A stretch of 64,000 bases of DNA from Bryoerythrophyllum caledonicum (GCA_963971425.1 OZ020521.1:25746012-25810011); one strand, 5' to 3'; positions 1 to 11,876 are shown, numbered from the stretch's first letter. Numbers and translations: made by a program. The notes: generated by a model not told the origin, from the letters alone.

Positions 1-1
1 T

Positions 2-3000
2 GGATTAACTCAATATGTACTTGCCCAATACGGTGGCGCCAAACACATACCTAGAATTAAAAAAAGTGACTGCATAAGATCACCAATAACACGAACATTC
101 TTCTTATTAAAACATATAGCTAAAGCCCACCTTAAAAGTACGCTCCCAAACTTCCTCATTAATCCTATATCACTAGAAATATTATGGCGCCAAGAAACAC
201 TAAACCACAACACACTTAATGCCCAACTCTCCAAAAAACTTCTACAAAAATTCCTCTCAAAAAATATTTTTGAACCAACCCAAATTACTTTACCCAACGG
301 CACACACATCATGAACAATGAGGACTTCAAAACCTACCATTTCACCCCATCCAAGCTAATAAAAAACGCCCTAAATATTGCAAAACAACTATTTTGCCAC
401 CCTACTTGCCCCACTACATGTCACACTCCTGGTTACATACACCCATACTCTCACATACTTAAAGATTCATTCATCACCGTCAACAATAACATCATCCCAA
501 GAAATATCCCCACACCAATCAATCCCCCTAACCCTCCACATACACACCACCCCCGTCCCCCCACATACATCCCCAAAAACCCTACCACATATTCCATTAA
601 TAACATCATACGCCATAAAAATATCCAACACACAGACACAAATAACATACAAACTACCTACACAAAATATTTATGCCAATGGCAACACAATGATAATACA
701 TTCAATAAATGGCTTTCTCAAAGAGACCTTTTTCCACGGCACGACACCAATACCTCCACACATAACACCGAAAAATTAAAACAATACTACCAAAAGATCC
801 AAAACAAAATATACTCAGATATCATCCTTGCCCACCACCCACAAGAACAATTTTCAGACTCAAGATCCGTAACACCACCCATAATTATCCCACTCTTAAA
901 CATCTACACAACAGAATGTAACCCTGAAAAAGATATCCTTACATCTTTAAACACAATTCAAATAAATATCAATCAAGCACATCTATACGAAGAAAATGGC
1001 CGACACTTACACACCATCCCCGTTACTAGACTCAAATGGTTATGGAATCAATATAAAACAAAATTACAAACTCCTGCAAACATTGAACCAAAGACCCAAC
1101 CCTTTGAAACCGAACTAATATGGCTATACCAAAGATATAAATACCGAATACCAAAAACTGACCCCCTAAAAAATGCCCAATACACAATACCCACTTTCAT
1201 TTTAGACTCACTAATCTCATCTTTTAACATCGAACAATCATACTTTTCTTCTCCGGTCACATGTTCCACAAAACTAAAAAAATTCTACTCACCCTTTGAA
1301 AGAGACAAAATATTCGGATTCCTAGGCAAGGCCTTTGATTATAAATGGATAGGTAATGGTATAGCTCACCCCCACAACGAGAAAGACATGGAACAAGCCA
1401 TACATTGGGCTAGACTTGCCGCCAAACATGATCCAAATAACACGAATACAATCATCATCACACCGAACAACAACTGGTACCAAAACAACAACCAACATTC
1501 AAATCCATTTCCAGATTCCCATATCATCGCACTATTTGAGGCAGATACAATATCATATGAAGAACCTACCATTCCACCCGAGCTAAAAAAACCCCGAATC
1601 GAGCCATCTACCTTACAAATACTATGCGTCCATCATCAAAATCAAACCCTTGGCTCACTAGAACAACTTGCTGAACTCACCTTCATAACAGACAACTTAA
1701 ACATATACCGACTATACACAAAACTGGCCCCACCAACACCTATACAAACCCCCGTAAACAGATGCAAAAGCTGGTCAAAACTAAACTATGTCAACAACAC
1801 ATTAAACTACTACGTCATACCTCCCCCCCTCCCAAACTACCCAACTCATACCACACCAAAATTTAATCCCGCACACAGTTATTACACCGACGGCTCCTTT
1901 AAACCACCAGAACAAATTAGCTCGGGATCTTGGCGCAGAGAAAAAGCTGGCTATGGCATATATATAACTCTACCAATGAAATTAATCTAGCCAAAAGACT
2001 ACATGGACTACAAAATATCCTCAGAGCAGAACTCATGGCCATTCACAAAACACTACAAATCATCACAACAAAGTACAACAATGAACCTGCACATATATTC
2101 ACAGATTGTATAAATGCACTCTACCTACTAAACACCCAAATAACCCACCCTACCCTTCACAATAGCCACCCTGACCAAACCATATTAACGTCAATGGTCC
2201 AAATGCTACAAAACCGTACACAAATGACAACCCTCCACAAAGTGAGAGCCCATGCTAACATTGATGGCAACGAGCAAGCAGACAAATTAGCAAAAGAAGG
2301 CCGAGAAAAAACACACAAAAATGCCAAAGACCCGCACGAACATGCACATGCCACCCCTTACTATTTTCAAAAAGAAGATTGGCCTTCCAAAGAAGATACC
2401 CCCGACAAAGGCCCAATCAGATTTTTGGGCAAATATCTCAAAAAACAAGACTTATACAACAACCTTGATACAATCTCAGACAACTTCCCTAACATAGAAA
2501 AGTGGACTAACAACAATGACATAGACAATGAACTCTCTACTAACTTTTGGAAAAATCCCATCATCACCGATTCACAAATCACATGCCTTATCAAATTCCG
2601 TACCGGTCAATACATGGGAAACGCCCGTAAACAACTCTTCTTTGGAACAGAAAGATTCCCATCCATAACATGCCCCATATGCCCCTCAACGGACCCCGAC
2701 ACATGGCTTCATGTACTACTCAAATGCCAAAACCACCACATACACTCCCTAATTGTCAAAAGACATAACAAAGCAGTATGGGAAGTCCGAAAACTAATCA
2801 CCTCCCACAATAAATCGAGATGTTTTATACAAATGAACGCCGGCACTTTCAATAACAATCCACAAGAAAATACGGTCCCCCCGTGGCTACTCACATGCTC
2901 ATGTACGACCCAAAGATGTCATTGCAACGCTAGGCTCAAACCGGACATCCTTTGTGTCAAAGGTTTACTATACAATGACCCACCACCCGATAACGTCAAC

Positions 3001-3345
3001 CAAGACTACACCATTCAATTTATTGAGTTCACATATTGCAATGATAGATTTTCCCCGGAAACAATCCAAAACAAAATAGACAAATACCAACCCCTTATTG
3101 ACGACATCATCGCCCTCGGATGGAATGTCGACCCCCTTATGGTAATCACATCCGGCGCTCGAGCCACCTCCTTTATCCCATCTATGAAAACTCTAGAAGA
3201 CACCTTCAAGATACCCATTGAAATAATTAAAACATCCTTTAAAAACATTAACACTATAGCTATCCAACATGCCATGTCCATTCTTCTACATAAACGCAAA
3301 ATCGAAAACAACCAAGCCCTCCCCGATACACAGGACCCCCCCTAA
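2..3345 (+). pseudogene. LINE copy A, 3' part of ORF2 (post-RT region, RNase H, CCHC knuckle, PD-(D/E)XK-like C terminus), one frameshift
   Basis: The frame is open from base 2, so the protein enters from outside the window. It runs to 1990, and the homologous protein continues in another frame from about 1967 to the TAA at 3345. The first visible residues correspond to the segment just after RT in copy B (11850-11950). Next come a methyltransferase-like segment (about 1246-1570) and RNase H: TDGS near 1885, RAELMAI near 2027, FTDC near 2100, GNEQAD near 2270. A C-x2-C-x9-H-x4-C knuckle follows near 2670-2730, then RHN. The C terminus has KPDIL (near 2940) and IEFTYCNDRF. The only visible lesion is at 1959-1966: copy A has one more TA unit than copy B, which shifts the frame inside RNase H. 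Protein similarity to copy B is high throughout. This is a LINE of the kind that carries RNase H; the rest of the element lies to the left. Confidence 0.85.
1246..1570 (+). other. LINE A domain of unknown function, methyltransferase-like, between RT and RNase H
   Basis: This segment starts at SSPVTC and contains FERDKIFG, AFDYKWIGNGIAHPHN, AIHWARLAA, TIIITP and NWYQ. The order of an aromatic-rich strand, an Asn/Pro-containing turn, an amphipathic helix, a hydrophobic strand ending in P, and W-Y resembles phage Dam-like and PCIF1-like adenine methyltransferases. There the turn would be NPPY or NPPF; here it reads AHPHN, so catalysis is doubtful. Copy B keeps the same residues, which argues for a retained domain. 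The fold assignment is my inference. Confidence 0.4.
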
Positions 3346-3636
3346 ATTCTCCCCCCGCCTCGATTTTCATGACTACTTGGTTTTAAGGTTTTTGACTACT
3401 TGCCTGGTTTGTGGTTAGTTCGTTGGTTAATTGCCTGGTTTTTGATTGGTTGGTTGGTTGGTTGACTTGTGGTTCTTTGGTTCCTTGTTACATAGTTTCT
3501 ACCCTCGAGAGAGGGAAGTAGTTCCAGCTCACTAATTCCTTGTCCTTTGGGCATAATCTTAGTAGTGGAACGAACAGACACTTTATTCACGCCGGCCTCC
3601 TTCGGAGACCGGCGTTCTTCTTCTTCTTTGGTAGCT
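3346..3636 (+). other. LINE A 3' UTR and TTC-repeat tail
   Basis: Non-coding sequence after the ORF2 stop. The stretch from about 3485 to 3630 matches the 3' end of copy B (15368-15513): a CTCGAGAG-centred short hairpin, the phrase GAACAGACACTTTATTCACG, a GC-rich hairpin, then repeated TTC. Between 3375 and 3480 there is GGTTGGTTGG-type low complexity that copy B lacks. The shared block ends at the TTC run in both copies, which fixes the LINE 3' terminus. Confidence 0.75.
3590..3614 (+). other. 3'-terminal hairpin of LINE A
   Basis: An 11-bp stem with a TTC loop immediately before the TTC tail. One position (C opposite A) is unpaired. Relative to copy B (15475-15499), a C-G pair is replaced by T-A with pairing kept. 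LINEs of the stringent type use a 3' stem-loop to recruit their reverse transcriptase, so this is the likely recognition structure. Confidence 0.65.
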
Positions 3637-5462
3637 CTTGATGCATTTACAACAGATATCACCTCAAGACCGAAAGAAGGCCTCAGCAAACCAGATCCAA
3701 TTGCACTTGCACAAAAAAGAACGCACAACATCAGAAGACGAACAAGATAAGGACCGAATCCCAATGGAGGACCATAACGACTACTGCAAGGGCTAAAAAG
3801 AAGACACAAGTAGTTTTTACTACTTACGAATATATCGACAACCTCAGAAGGTGCGACAAAGTTAATGTAGGCGGAGAGACCCAAGCAGAGCACTCAAAAA
3901 AACTACACAAGACACGGCTACACAGAAGACACTCGACACTATCGCTACAGCTACACCGAAGCACACATAGCATCCAGAAAAACAAAGACAAGCACAAGTG
4001 CCAAAGACGACAACCACAGGTACAGGGACATCAAGACAACTACCAGAAGACAGGACGATCTTCACGAGCACGAAGATAGAACGACCCTCCACGAACACGA
4101 AGTCAAGACGACCGCCCACGAACATGAATATAGAACGACCCCCCACGAGCACGAAGACAGGACGACTCTCCACGAGCAGGACGTTCTACCAGAAGATAGG
4201 ACGATCTCCAGGATCAAGACAGCGACCCTCCCCAAAAAACTCGAGCCCCAGCCATAGAAGACAGCGACCAGAGAAGACATCACATAGACCGAGACCGAGC
4301 TCGCAGCCTCCTTCAAACAACCCAACATTCGACGTCTCGCTCGACTCCTCGCTCAACCCCTAGCCCGACCCTACGACCCCTTGCTCGAAGCCTGAGGCCC
4401 CACGGTCGACGTCTGCAACCCCACGCACAAAGTCTCCAATCCTCACCCTCGACCTATACCAGCCAGTGTACCACGCACCCACAACCCAAGGCCCAAGCAC
4501 AAGGGCAGGAATCTGCCCGACTGACAAGACGCGCAATGCAGACCCCAAGAGTATACATCAGATACGTAAACTTAATACAAATCTCTTATGCACGACTCAA
4601 GCTTGGACAACAAAAACCAACACTGAACGTGGACAACACAACCAAGATACAAGAATCTCCGACAACAATACAAAGGAACGAGAGCTCCGCCGTCCCTCAC
4701 CAAAGACATCACACACAGAAGGACGTGCAACATCGGCTAACTCACAAAACACAAGACAACTACTCCAACCTCACCCGCAACATACAAGATCACAAAGGTA
4801 AGCACACTCTTTACACCTCCACTAATCAAAAGCGTGCAGGTGAGAAAAAAACTCCAAGGGCGGCCGAAGTCTAGGAACCCTCAGACGAGAGCCACAGACA
4901 ACCTTATCGACGCAGTACAGGTACAAGAGAATCCACAAGCAGATACAGCAGTAGCTCGCACAAAGCCGCACGCCGAAGATCACATTACGAACTCGAGAGC
5001 AAGAGCCCGGGACCAAGACAGGCGAGACACAAGTCTACAGCTACGCAGGAGAGACACAAGTCGACAGCAACGAAGGCTAGTACAAGGCAACATGCACGAG
5101 CCGAGAAGTAGAGCTACAAGAGAAGAGCAAGGCCCTTGGAGACAGCTAAGGCAGCTCCTGAGAGAAGCCCAGGGCTTTTGAAGGGAGCCAGGAGACAGAA
5201 GATAAGCGACGAGGGAGCAACCCACGGGAGGAAGGCAGATCGTCTCCAACCAGCCCAAGAGCCCCATATTATACCCAGGGCCCCTCCTCTCAAGACGAGA
5301 AAACAACTCACGACATTATACTAGGCCGCCATAGAGGAGCAGCCCTCGAGTACTATAGGCCAAGTCAAGTCACTTCGAATATCCATCAACCCTCCCTCCA
5401 GACCCCAGGTAAGTCTCCTCACACTCAACCACGCTCTTTCACATCCTTGGATCAATCTAATC
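3637..5462 (+). other. Probable 5' leader of LINE B
   Basis: About 1.8 kb without a convincing gene, lying between the tail of copy A and ORF1 of copy B. Short ORFs on both strands have low-complexity translations. The sequence is rich in CAAGACGA-like and CACGAGCACGAAG-like words. I see no TATA box that I would defend. Some of it could be host sequence or another element, because the left edge of copy B cannot be fixed without a second copy. Confidence 0.4.
4045..4190 (+). repeat. Imperfect tandem repeat, CACGAACACGAAG-type units
   Basis: At least five adjacent units of about 21-24 bp, each close to CGACCCTCCACGAGCACGAA, with scattered substitutions. They lie within the probable LINE B leader. 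Tandem monomers in 5' regions are known from some LINE families, where they can act as promoter units; that role is speculative here. Confidence 0.65.
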
Positions 5463-7106
5463 ATGAGCAACAGAAGAGGTATCGTATTCGACGAAGCAAT
5501 GGACGTTGACGACATGACGGTGCATCAAGTAGCAACCCCAAAAGAAAAAGGTTCAAGGATAAATACGGACGAAACCGGCAGCAGTAAGAAGAGCAAGAAC
5601 TTCCAAGAAAACAAAGGTAAGTTCACCAAACCACTACCACTAACTTCATACCTAAATTTATGGCTAGGTTTTGAAGTTATGGAGCGCATAGCGATGGAGA
5701 AAGGTGTGGAAGCCCCTACAAGTAACGAAACCAAAGAAGACAAGGTATCCAGGGGATTCAAAGCCAATGAAGCCGAAGAGGTAATGGAGGCTAGGGAGGC
5801 CTTCCCACGTATCCCCCAACTTCTATACCCTTGCAAGAGAAGAGGAGCACAAGAGCAACACTACAACATCACCCAAATCCCGCAAGACATCAAGATCAAT
5901 GAAGCCACAGGTTTGGCCTTGGACTTCCACATTGCTATCTTTTTCAAACCTCCCACCAATGTTATGTTGCATGATGATGTATACAACATAATAACTAGAA
6001 GATTAGAAGAAATGGACATTAAACTAGGCACAAGTTTGATTGATCCAATCTACATCCAATGTCATAGTGTCAAAAGAGGAGGTCAAAAGGGGGTATGGGC
6101 GGGGATGTTTAAATTGCACCTTCTTAATCCCAACACGGATGGTCTCATGCTACTTAAAGGCCTAAGGCCCTTCATACTAGTGATAGATAATCACAAGATC
6201 ATTGGTAAAGTATGTAAGACCTATCACCACACCGCTAACGCCACTAACCTCTCCGTGCGCATTAGAAGTGATTCCTTGATAGGTACCCCGGCTCACCAAC
6301 TTTTCATGGACATCCTCCACAATAGCTTCAACCGAGGCCAAGACTTCAAGGTCACTGGAGTGCAAAAGGTCACAAGTGATCCTTATGCCTTCGTCTCCAC
6401 CACCACTTTACAACAAGCCTTGAAGATCCAATTACAACACGTTACAATCCAACACGAAGTCCTTCAAGCAAAGAAAACCTACACCGGGGGGCATATGACA
6501 CCTGAAACAAAGGCAAAAAAGGATGCCCTCACTCTTACCCTATCTCTCTTGCCTATTCTCATGAGTGTTGTCGATACCACTAATGCCATCTACAAAGTTC
6601 TAGGAATTGATAATACTAAGAGCATATGGTTTCACAAGGAGAATGGTGAAAGGCATAATGGGAGTGCAAATGTGGAATGTACTAACCCTATCGTGTATAG
6701 GAAGTTCGTGAAGAAGACAATCAAGATTGGAGATAACCATGTGGACTTTGCCCTACACCGAAGAAGCTTGGAAGGAGTGGAACCTCCAACCCAAGAACAA
6801 GTTGAAGGTTTTGGGTTCAACGACATCAACACCGCCATGGTCAATACCGTTGCAACATTCAAGATTCAAGACACCCCCACCTCCACCAACACCAACGTCG
6901 CGAAGAAAGACCTGGAAGATGCATTGGAAGAGAACAACAAGAAGATGAGGAGAGAGAATAGAAAGTACACGGATAAGCTCCACGAAGAACTTGTTGCACA
7001 AAAGGAGAACATACAAAATTCCATGCAAGCCACCATCGAAGCCATAAGAGCCATCAAAGGGAGTGTAAAACCAAGACAAATTGAAGACATACCGCCAAAC
7101 ATGTGA
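5463..7106 (+). CDS. LINE B ORF1 protein, 547 aa, candidate RNA-binding/gag-like
   Basis: An intact 547-codon ORF from an ATG to TGA at 7104-7106, directly upstream of the ORF2 region and in the same phase as ORF2 (frame 0). The N terminus is acidic (MDVDDM) and followed by a Lys-rich stretch. The centre (about residues 130-320) is a globular region I cannot name, with FHIAIFFKPP and FILVIDNHKIIGKVCK. The end (about residues 475-530) is charged and heptad-like, a plausible coiled coil. LINE ORF1 proteins commonly trimerise by coiled coils and bind the element RNA, so position and architecture fit that role. No CCHC knuckle is visible. Base composition is ordinary, unlike the extremely A/C-rich ORF2 that follows. 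It is intact while ORF2 is broken. Confidence 0.6.
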   Translation: MSNRRGIVFDEAMDVDDMTVHQVATPKEKGSRINTDETGSSKKSKNFQENKGKFTKPLPLTSYLNLWLGFEVMERIAMEKGVEAPTSNETKEDKVSRGFKANEAEEVMEAREAFPRIPQLLYPCKRRGAQEQHYNITQIPQDIKINEATGLALDFHIAIFFKPPTNVMLHDDVYNIITRRLEEMDIKLGTSLIDPIYIQCHSVKRGGQKGVWAGMFKLHLLNPNTDGLMLLKGLRPFILVIDNHKIIGKVCKTYHHTANATNLSVRIRSDSLIGTPAHQLFMDILHNSFNRGQDFKVTGVQKVTSDPYAFVSTTTLQQALKIQLQHVTIQHEVLQAKKTYTGGHMTPETKAKKDALTLTLSLLPILMSVVDTTNAIYKVLGIDNTKSIWFHKENGERHNGSANVECTNPIVYRKFVKKTIKIGDNHVDFALHRRSLEGVEPPTQEQVEGFGFNDINTAMVNTVATFKIQDTPTSTNTNVAKKDLEDALEENNKKMRRENRKYTDKLHEELVAQKENIQNSMQATIEAIRAIKGSVKPRQIEDIPPNM

Positions 7107-7691
7107 AGACCAAAGACCACACGGTAAAACATACTTACCATAGTTATAATTCCTTATACCATAGATTATTAGAAATACACAAGTACAGAAATACGCTATA
7201 CCAATACTGTACTGCTATATTTACTCAATACAATCACCGTATACTACACACATGGTCCAAGACATACATAAATACATACATATACACACATATATATACA
7301 TATATATATACAAACATACATACACGCATATACACATACACAAGCATACATACACATACATACACATACACACATACATACACACATATATACACGCACA
7401 TAATCATACACACACCAATAAATATACAAGCATACTCAAATACATACATACAAACAACCACTCATACATACACTCACATAATACAAATAAAAACAAACAC
7501 ACAAACACATACACACAAACACATACAAGGACACAACCACATACATACACCAAATACACATTCAAATACACACTCCACCTCCACACACACAATCACATAA
7601 ATCAACACAAACAACTACACACAAACCCACATACATATACACATTTAAATACATCAAAACAAACATACAAACACTCACACACCCACACTAA
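7107..7691 (+). repeat. CA/TA-rich low-complexity linker between ORF1 and ORF2
   Basis: Mostly ACATACATACACACATA-type words. Long ORFs on both strands are translations of microsatellite (Tyr/Thr/His/Ile on +, Val/Cys/Tyr on -) and are not genes. In the phase shared by ORF1 and ORF2 there are stops at least at 7170, 7269 and 7689. After 7692 that phase stays open to 8795, although the DNA remains A/C-rich until about 8130. Confidence 0.75.
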
Positions 7692-8117
7692 TATAAAAAA
7701 ACACAAAACAAACCCACAAATAAGCATAAACACCCATCCATACAAACACATCTACACAACCAAACACACATACACAAGCCCAAACTCACACATAATATAT
7801 ATACGCACATACACACACAAACAATTACATATCCATACCCACAAACTAAAACCAACACATACACAACCTCAAAGACACATACAAAGCATTACCAAAAAAA
7901 CATATATAAACAAACCCTAAAAAAAGACATAAAAAATACACATCCAAACATAACATTTAAAACCACAAACACGAACAAAACAACAACAAACCCCACAAAT
8001 AAAAATTCATACACATACACAAACAAAAACACTAAAACCAAAAACACAAAAACACGGAAATTCCCAAAATATACACACAAACCTATAACACAAAAACAAA
8101 AACAACATATCAAACCC

Positions 8118-8174
8118 TTATACTATATAACCCTAATAATACTAAGCAGGGATGTAGAAACCAACCCCGGACCC
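8118..8174 (+). other. 2A-like (CHYSEL) ribosome-skipping peptide
   Basis: The 19 codons read LYYITLIILSRDVETNPGP, with a Met codon at 8175 straight after. This matches the 2A consensus D-V/I-E-x-N-P-G-P exactly. It also has the hydrophobic, helix-prone stretch 2A peptides need upstream. In known 2As the ribosome fails to join Gly to Pro, so two proteins come from one frame. It lies in the same phase as ORF1 and the rest of ORF2, in a frame open from 7692. No in-frame ATG is apparent between 7692 and 8175. 2A-like sequences have been reported in LINEs of trypanosomatids and some animals. Confidence 0.85.
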
Positions 8175-8798
8175 ATGGCCAATATACTAAAAAGACACCC
8201 CACAACACATAAAAAAAATGCCAAAACCTACTTTATACCAAACACCATCAAACTACAACCAGAATACAAACATATTGCAGGGACATTTGCACCCCTCCTA
8301 AAAACCACGCACACATTACACCAATTACATAACACAATACATCCAAGCATTGCCCAATATATACAACAAAAAAATACACACCCAACAACACACATACTCT
8401 ACGCCTTAGTGATTACCATACACCCTAATCCCAACGAATGTAATAGAATTATGGAACTACAAAACCCAAATATAACCACATGGACTAACAAACTATTACA
8501 AACTCTATCAAATTTACAAAATCCACCCGAAAGACACATTAACTTCCCACACCCTTACACAACATTTCTGGAAAACAACCTAAACATCATAAACCATAAC
8601 ACATCAATAAACAAAGAATTATATGACTTCATACATAACCAAAATACACCTCCATCAAATGCCACGATAAAACAAAAATTCCCCTACCTCCCAAACACAA
8701 TAATAACTGAATCACTAAAGTGCCTAAACCTCCTCCCGGAATACACTCATCCACCCCCACCGCCGAACCACATCCCATCACAAAACCATACCCCTTAA

Positions 8799-9620
8799 AG
8801 GAACAACAATAACACAAGCATAATAACATGGAACGCCTCATCTCTCAACACCGCACTCCCAAACTTACAAAATATAGTTTTACGCACTAACACACCACCG
8901 GCACTCATAGCTATACAAGAAACAAAAATCTCGGCCACAAAATCCACAAAATATATACAACGACTATTTCCCGACTATAAACTCATCTATAATAACACAC
9001 ATGCTCTAACAAGATGTATACAACAAAGAAGACCATATACACCTGGTCGAGGGGGCCTCTTCACCCTCATACACAAAAACTACGCATTTTTAGGAAATAT
9101 CAAAAAAATCCCCACCCCGATGAACATATCCCCATACTTACAAATTATAGAAATCTCCAACCTTCCACTTCAACCTTGGCTAATCCACCATATATACATG
9201 CCGTCCTACCCCGAAGACATAAGACTCATCGTAGACATCAAAACTAACATCACCACTTATACTACCAACAACCCCAACCCCAACCACATTCTATGTGGTG
9301 ACTTCAACAGAGACATTGCCCTCATAGGAAGACAAAACCGAAACCAACATACACCAACACAAATAATAGACCTACAATGGAAACAATTTACAGAAGACCT
9401 AAACTTTAACTACATACCCACAAACACTACATACTCTAGACAAGGAGGACACAACTATAGTGACTGGAGCCTAATTGATGGATTATACATCCGTGCGACA
9501 AACCATAATACATTCTTTTCCACAACAAATAATGACATCCACCTAAACTCCGATCACTCACCCATACAACTACATATCCCAAACAACACACTCATAAATC
9601 GTACACCAACCACCACAACA
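8799..9620 (+). other. APE-type endonuclease domain of LINE B
   Basis: Begins with ITWNASSLN (8823 on). It contains IAIQETKI with the metal-binding Glu (8916-8930), GRGGLFTLIHK, CGDFNRDIALIG (GDFN at 9297-9308) and SDHSPIQ (9549-9569). These are the ordered motifs of the exonuclease III/APE fold that nicks target DNA for target-primed reverse transcription. The domain is open in one frame after the TAA at 8796. Confidence 0.85.
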
Positions 9621-10079
9621 AGCAACAACCACATACGCATCTTTAACCCAATCCCACAAACCAACATAGAACTATTCAACACAAAATTCTTCGAGAAAAA
9701 CTCAACTCGCATCGATTCCTTAATCAATACATTAGAATCTAATCACCTTTCCCAAACACAATGGCAAGAAGCCTGCCACACCCTAGATATACTCATCAAC
9801 AACATATCCAATATAATAGAACAAACCTGCAAAGCCCAACCCTTACCACAAATGACAAACCGAACGTCACAACAAGGTGGATACTTACCCCGCAAATTAT
9901 CTAAAACATGGAAACAACACCTTACCATATACCACACTATACGGAAAACCATAAGAACCGTAAAAAACAACCCCCAATGGTGAAGCCACCCTATCCTCAA
10001 CGAACTACAAAACCTTCAACACACACAAATCCCAAATCCACCCCCCATACATCTATCCCCCGACACATGGTTAAGTAAT

Positions 10080-11876
10080 ATGGCACTAATTGCAAAAAAT
10101 GCCAACACTCAAGCTCGAAAGATCACCACTAAATATGCTCAAGAAAACATTAGAAAAGCCATTTCAAAATACAGACAACTATGTGAAACCAATCCCAAGA
10201 AAATAAACAGAAGAATATTCAAAACTATGGAATCCCTACCATTGAATTGCATCACAGATCAATACAACATACTAACCAGCCCAGAAGACATTGCAAACGA
10301 AATAGTTAACCAACAAACAAAAAGCAATAGACCTACAATAGAAACATGCTACTATCAACCGGACCACCCCATAATATGTACATGTGCAGTACGACAACCA
10401 TGGCATGACCTCGACGGATTCACATTAGAAAAAAGAGGAGACCCAGATACCCCACTACACACATACTTTACCCAAGCCACATATGACAATTGCCTACTAA
10501 ACCTAGGAAATAATAAGGCTCCCGGACCGGATCGCATACCAAACTCTATACTAAAAAATATGCCCCCAAGGTTCTACAAACTACTAAACCTATTTTTCTC
10601 CCCCTGCTACAAACAAAAAGAAATCCCTGCTTCATGGAAAACAAGTACAACAATCTTACTATACAAAAAAGGAGATCCATCCATACTACCAAATCATAGA
10701 CCCATTGCATTAGCCAACACCATATATAAACTATTCACAAGTACACTCACATCAATACTCTCATCATACGGCGAAAAATAAAAAATACTCCATGATTGCC
10801 AAGAGGGGTTCCGCGCAGAAAGAAGCACCGCTAGACAAATCCAAACACTGATAGCCACATTGGAAGATGCACGCTTTACAAATCAAGACATATTCATATT
10901 GTACATAGACTTTAAAAACGCCTTCGGATCTATCGATCATGCTAGACTCTTAGCCATAATGACGGACCTCGGATACCCCAAAGACGCCACCACACTAGTG
11001 GATAATATATACTCGGAATCCTCAACCTCCTACATAGGAGAACACTTTGGAAAAACTACACTCATAGCCATCCAAAGGGGAACAATACAAGGTGATACCC
11101 TAAGCCCATATTTATTCATCATATTCCTAGAACCACTACTTAGATGGCTAGATAGAGGCAATAATAGATATACATTTGGGACATCACAAACCACCATCAA
11201 CTCCACGGCATACGCAGACGACCTTGCGGCCATAACCAACAAAATTAAAGATATCAAAATACAACTTAACAAAATAGACAGATACTGCAAATGGTCAGGA
11301 ATGGATGTAGGTGTCCCAAAATGTGCAGTCACTGGATGCCCAAATAAATCAAAAACAAATCCCACCGCATTCAAAGCTCTAATACAAATCTCTAACATTA
11401 ATTACCGAAACCAACCAATACCCGTATTACACCAAAATGAACCATACACATATTTAGGAATAAATCTCCTCCCCTCCCTAAAATGGAAAACCCAAATCCA
11501 TACCACCACCAAAAAATTAATCAAACAATGCAAAGAATTAGTAGCTTGCCCGGCCACTATGAAGCAAAAAATAAAAATGATTGACACGGTACTAAGACCG
11601 GGAGTGGCATACAGCTTCTACGCGGTACCATACTCAATGCCCGCCATAAAAAAATTAGACAAAAAATTAACGGCCACACAAAAAACCATATGCGGCATGC
11701 CAAAATGTATGTCTAATATAATAATCCAATTGCCACACAACCGCTTTGGACTAGAAGCTTTTTTGCTAAAAAATGTATACCTTAGATGCATAGGAGAACA
11801 ACTACAGAACGTCCTAAATGACAATGGACGACTCCGAACAATATATAGGGGCCTAATACACCACATCCTTGCCTAA
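10080..11876 (+). other. LINE reverse transcriptase domain
   Basis: Ordered RT motifs are visible: NKAPGPDRIPNSILK (near 10512), PISLAN-like HRPIALANTIYKLF (near 10695), EGFRAERSTARQIQTL (near 10807), YIDFKNAFGSIDHARL (near 10902), GTIQGDTLSPYLF (near 11080), and the catalytic AYADDLA box (YADD 11211-11222). This is a classical non-LTR RT. A TAA at 10779 lies between the finger and palm motifs. Confidence 0.9.

Noticed and set aside
1959-1972. Programmed frameshift in the LINE RNase H
   Set aside because: Copy B lacks the extra TA and reads through in one frame, so slippage in ATATATA is the simpler cause.
3396-3893. 165-codon - strand ORF resembling the - strand ORF at 15221-15730
   Set aside because: The similarity is the shared LINE 3' UTR (EEEERRSP etc.) read in antisense, not a shared protein.
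7103-7920. Overlapping ORFs of 165 and 222 codons on + and several on - across the CA-rich stretch
   Set aside because: They translate microsatellite-like DNA into Thr/His/Tyr/Ile or Val/Cys/Tyr runs and have no conserved motif.
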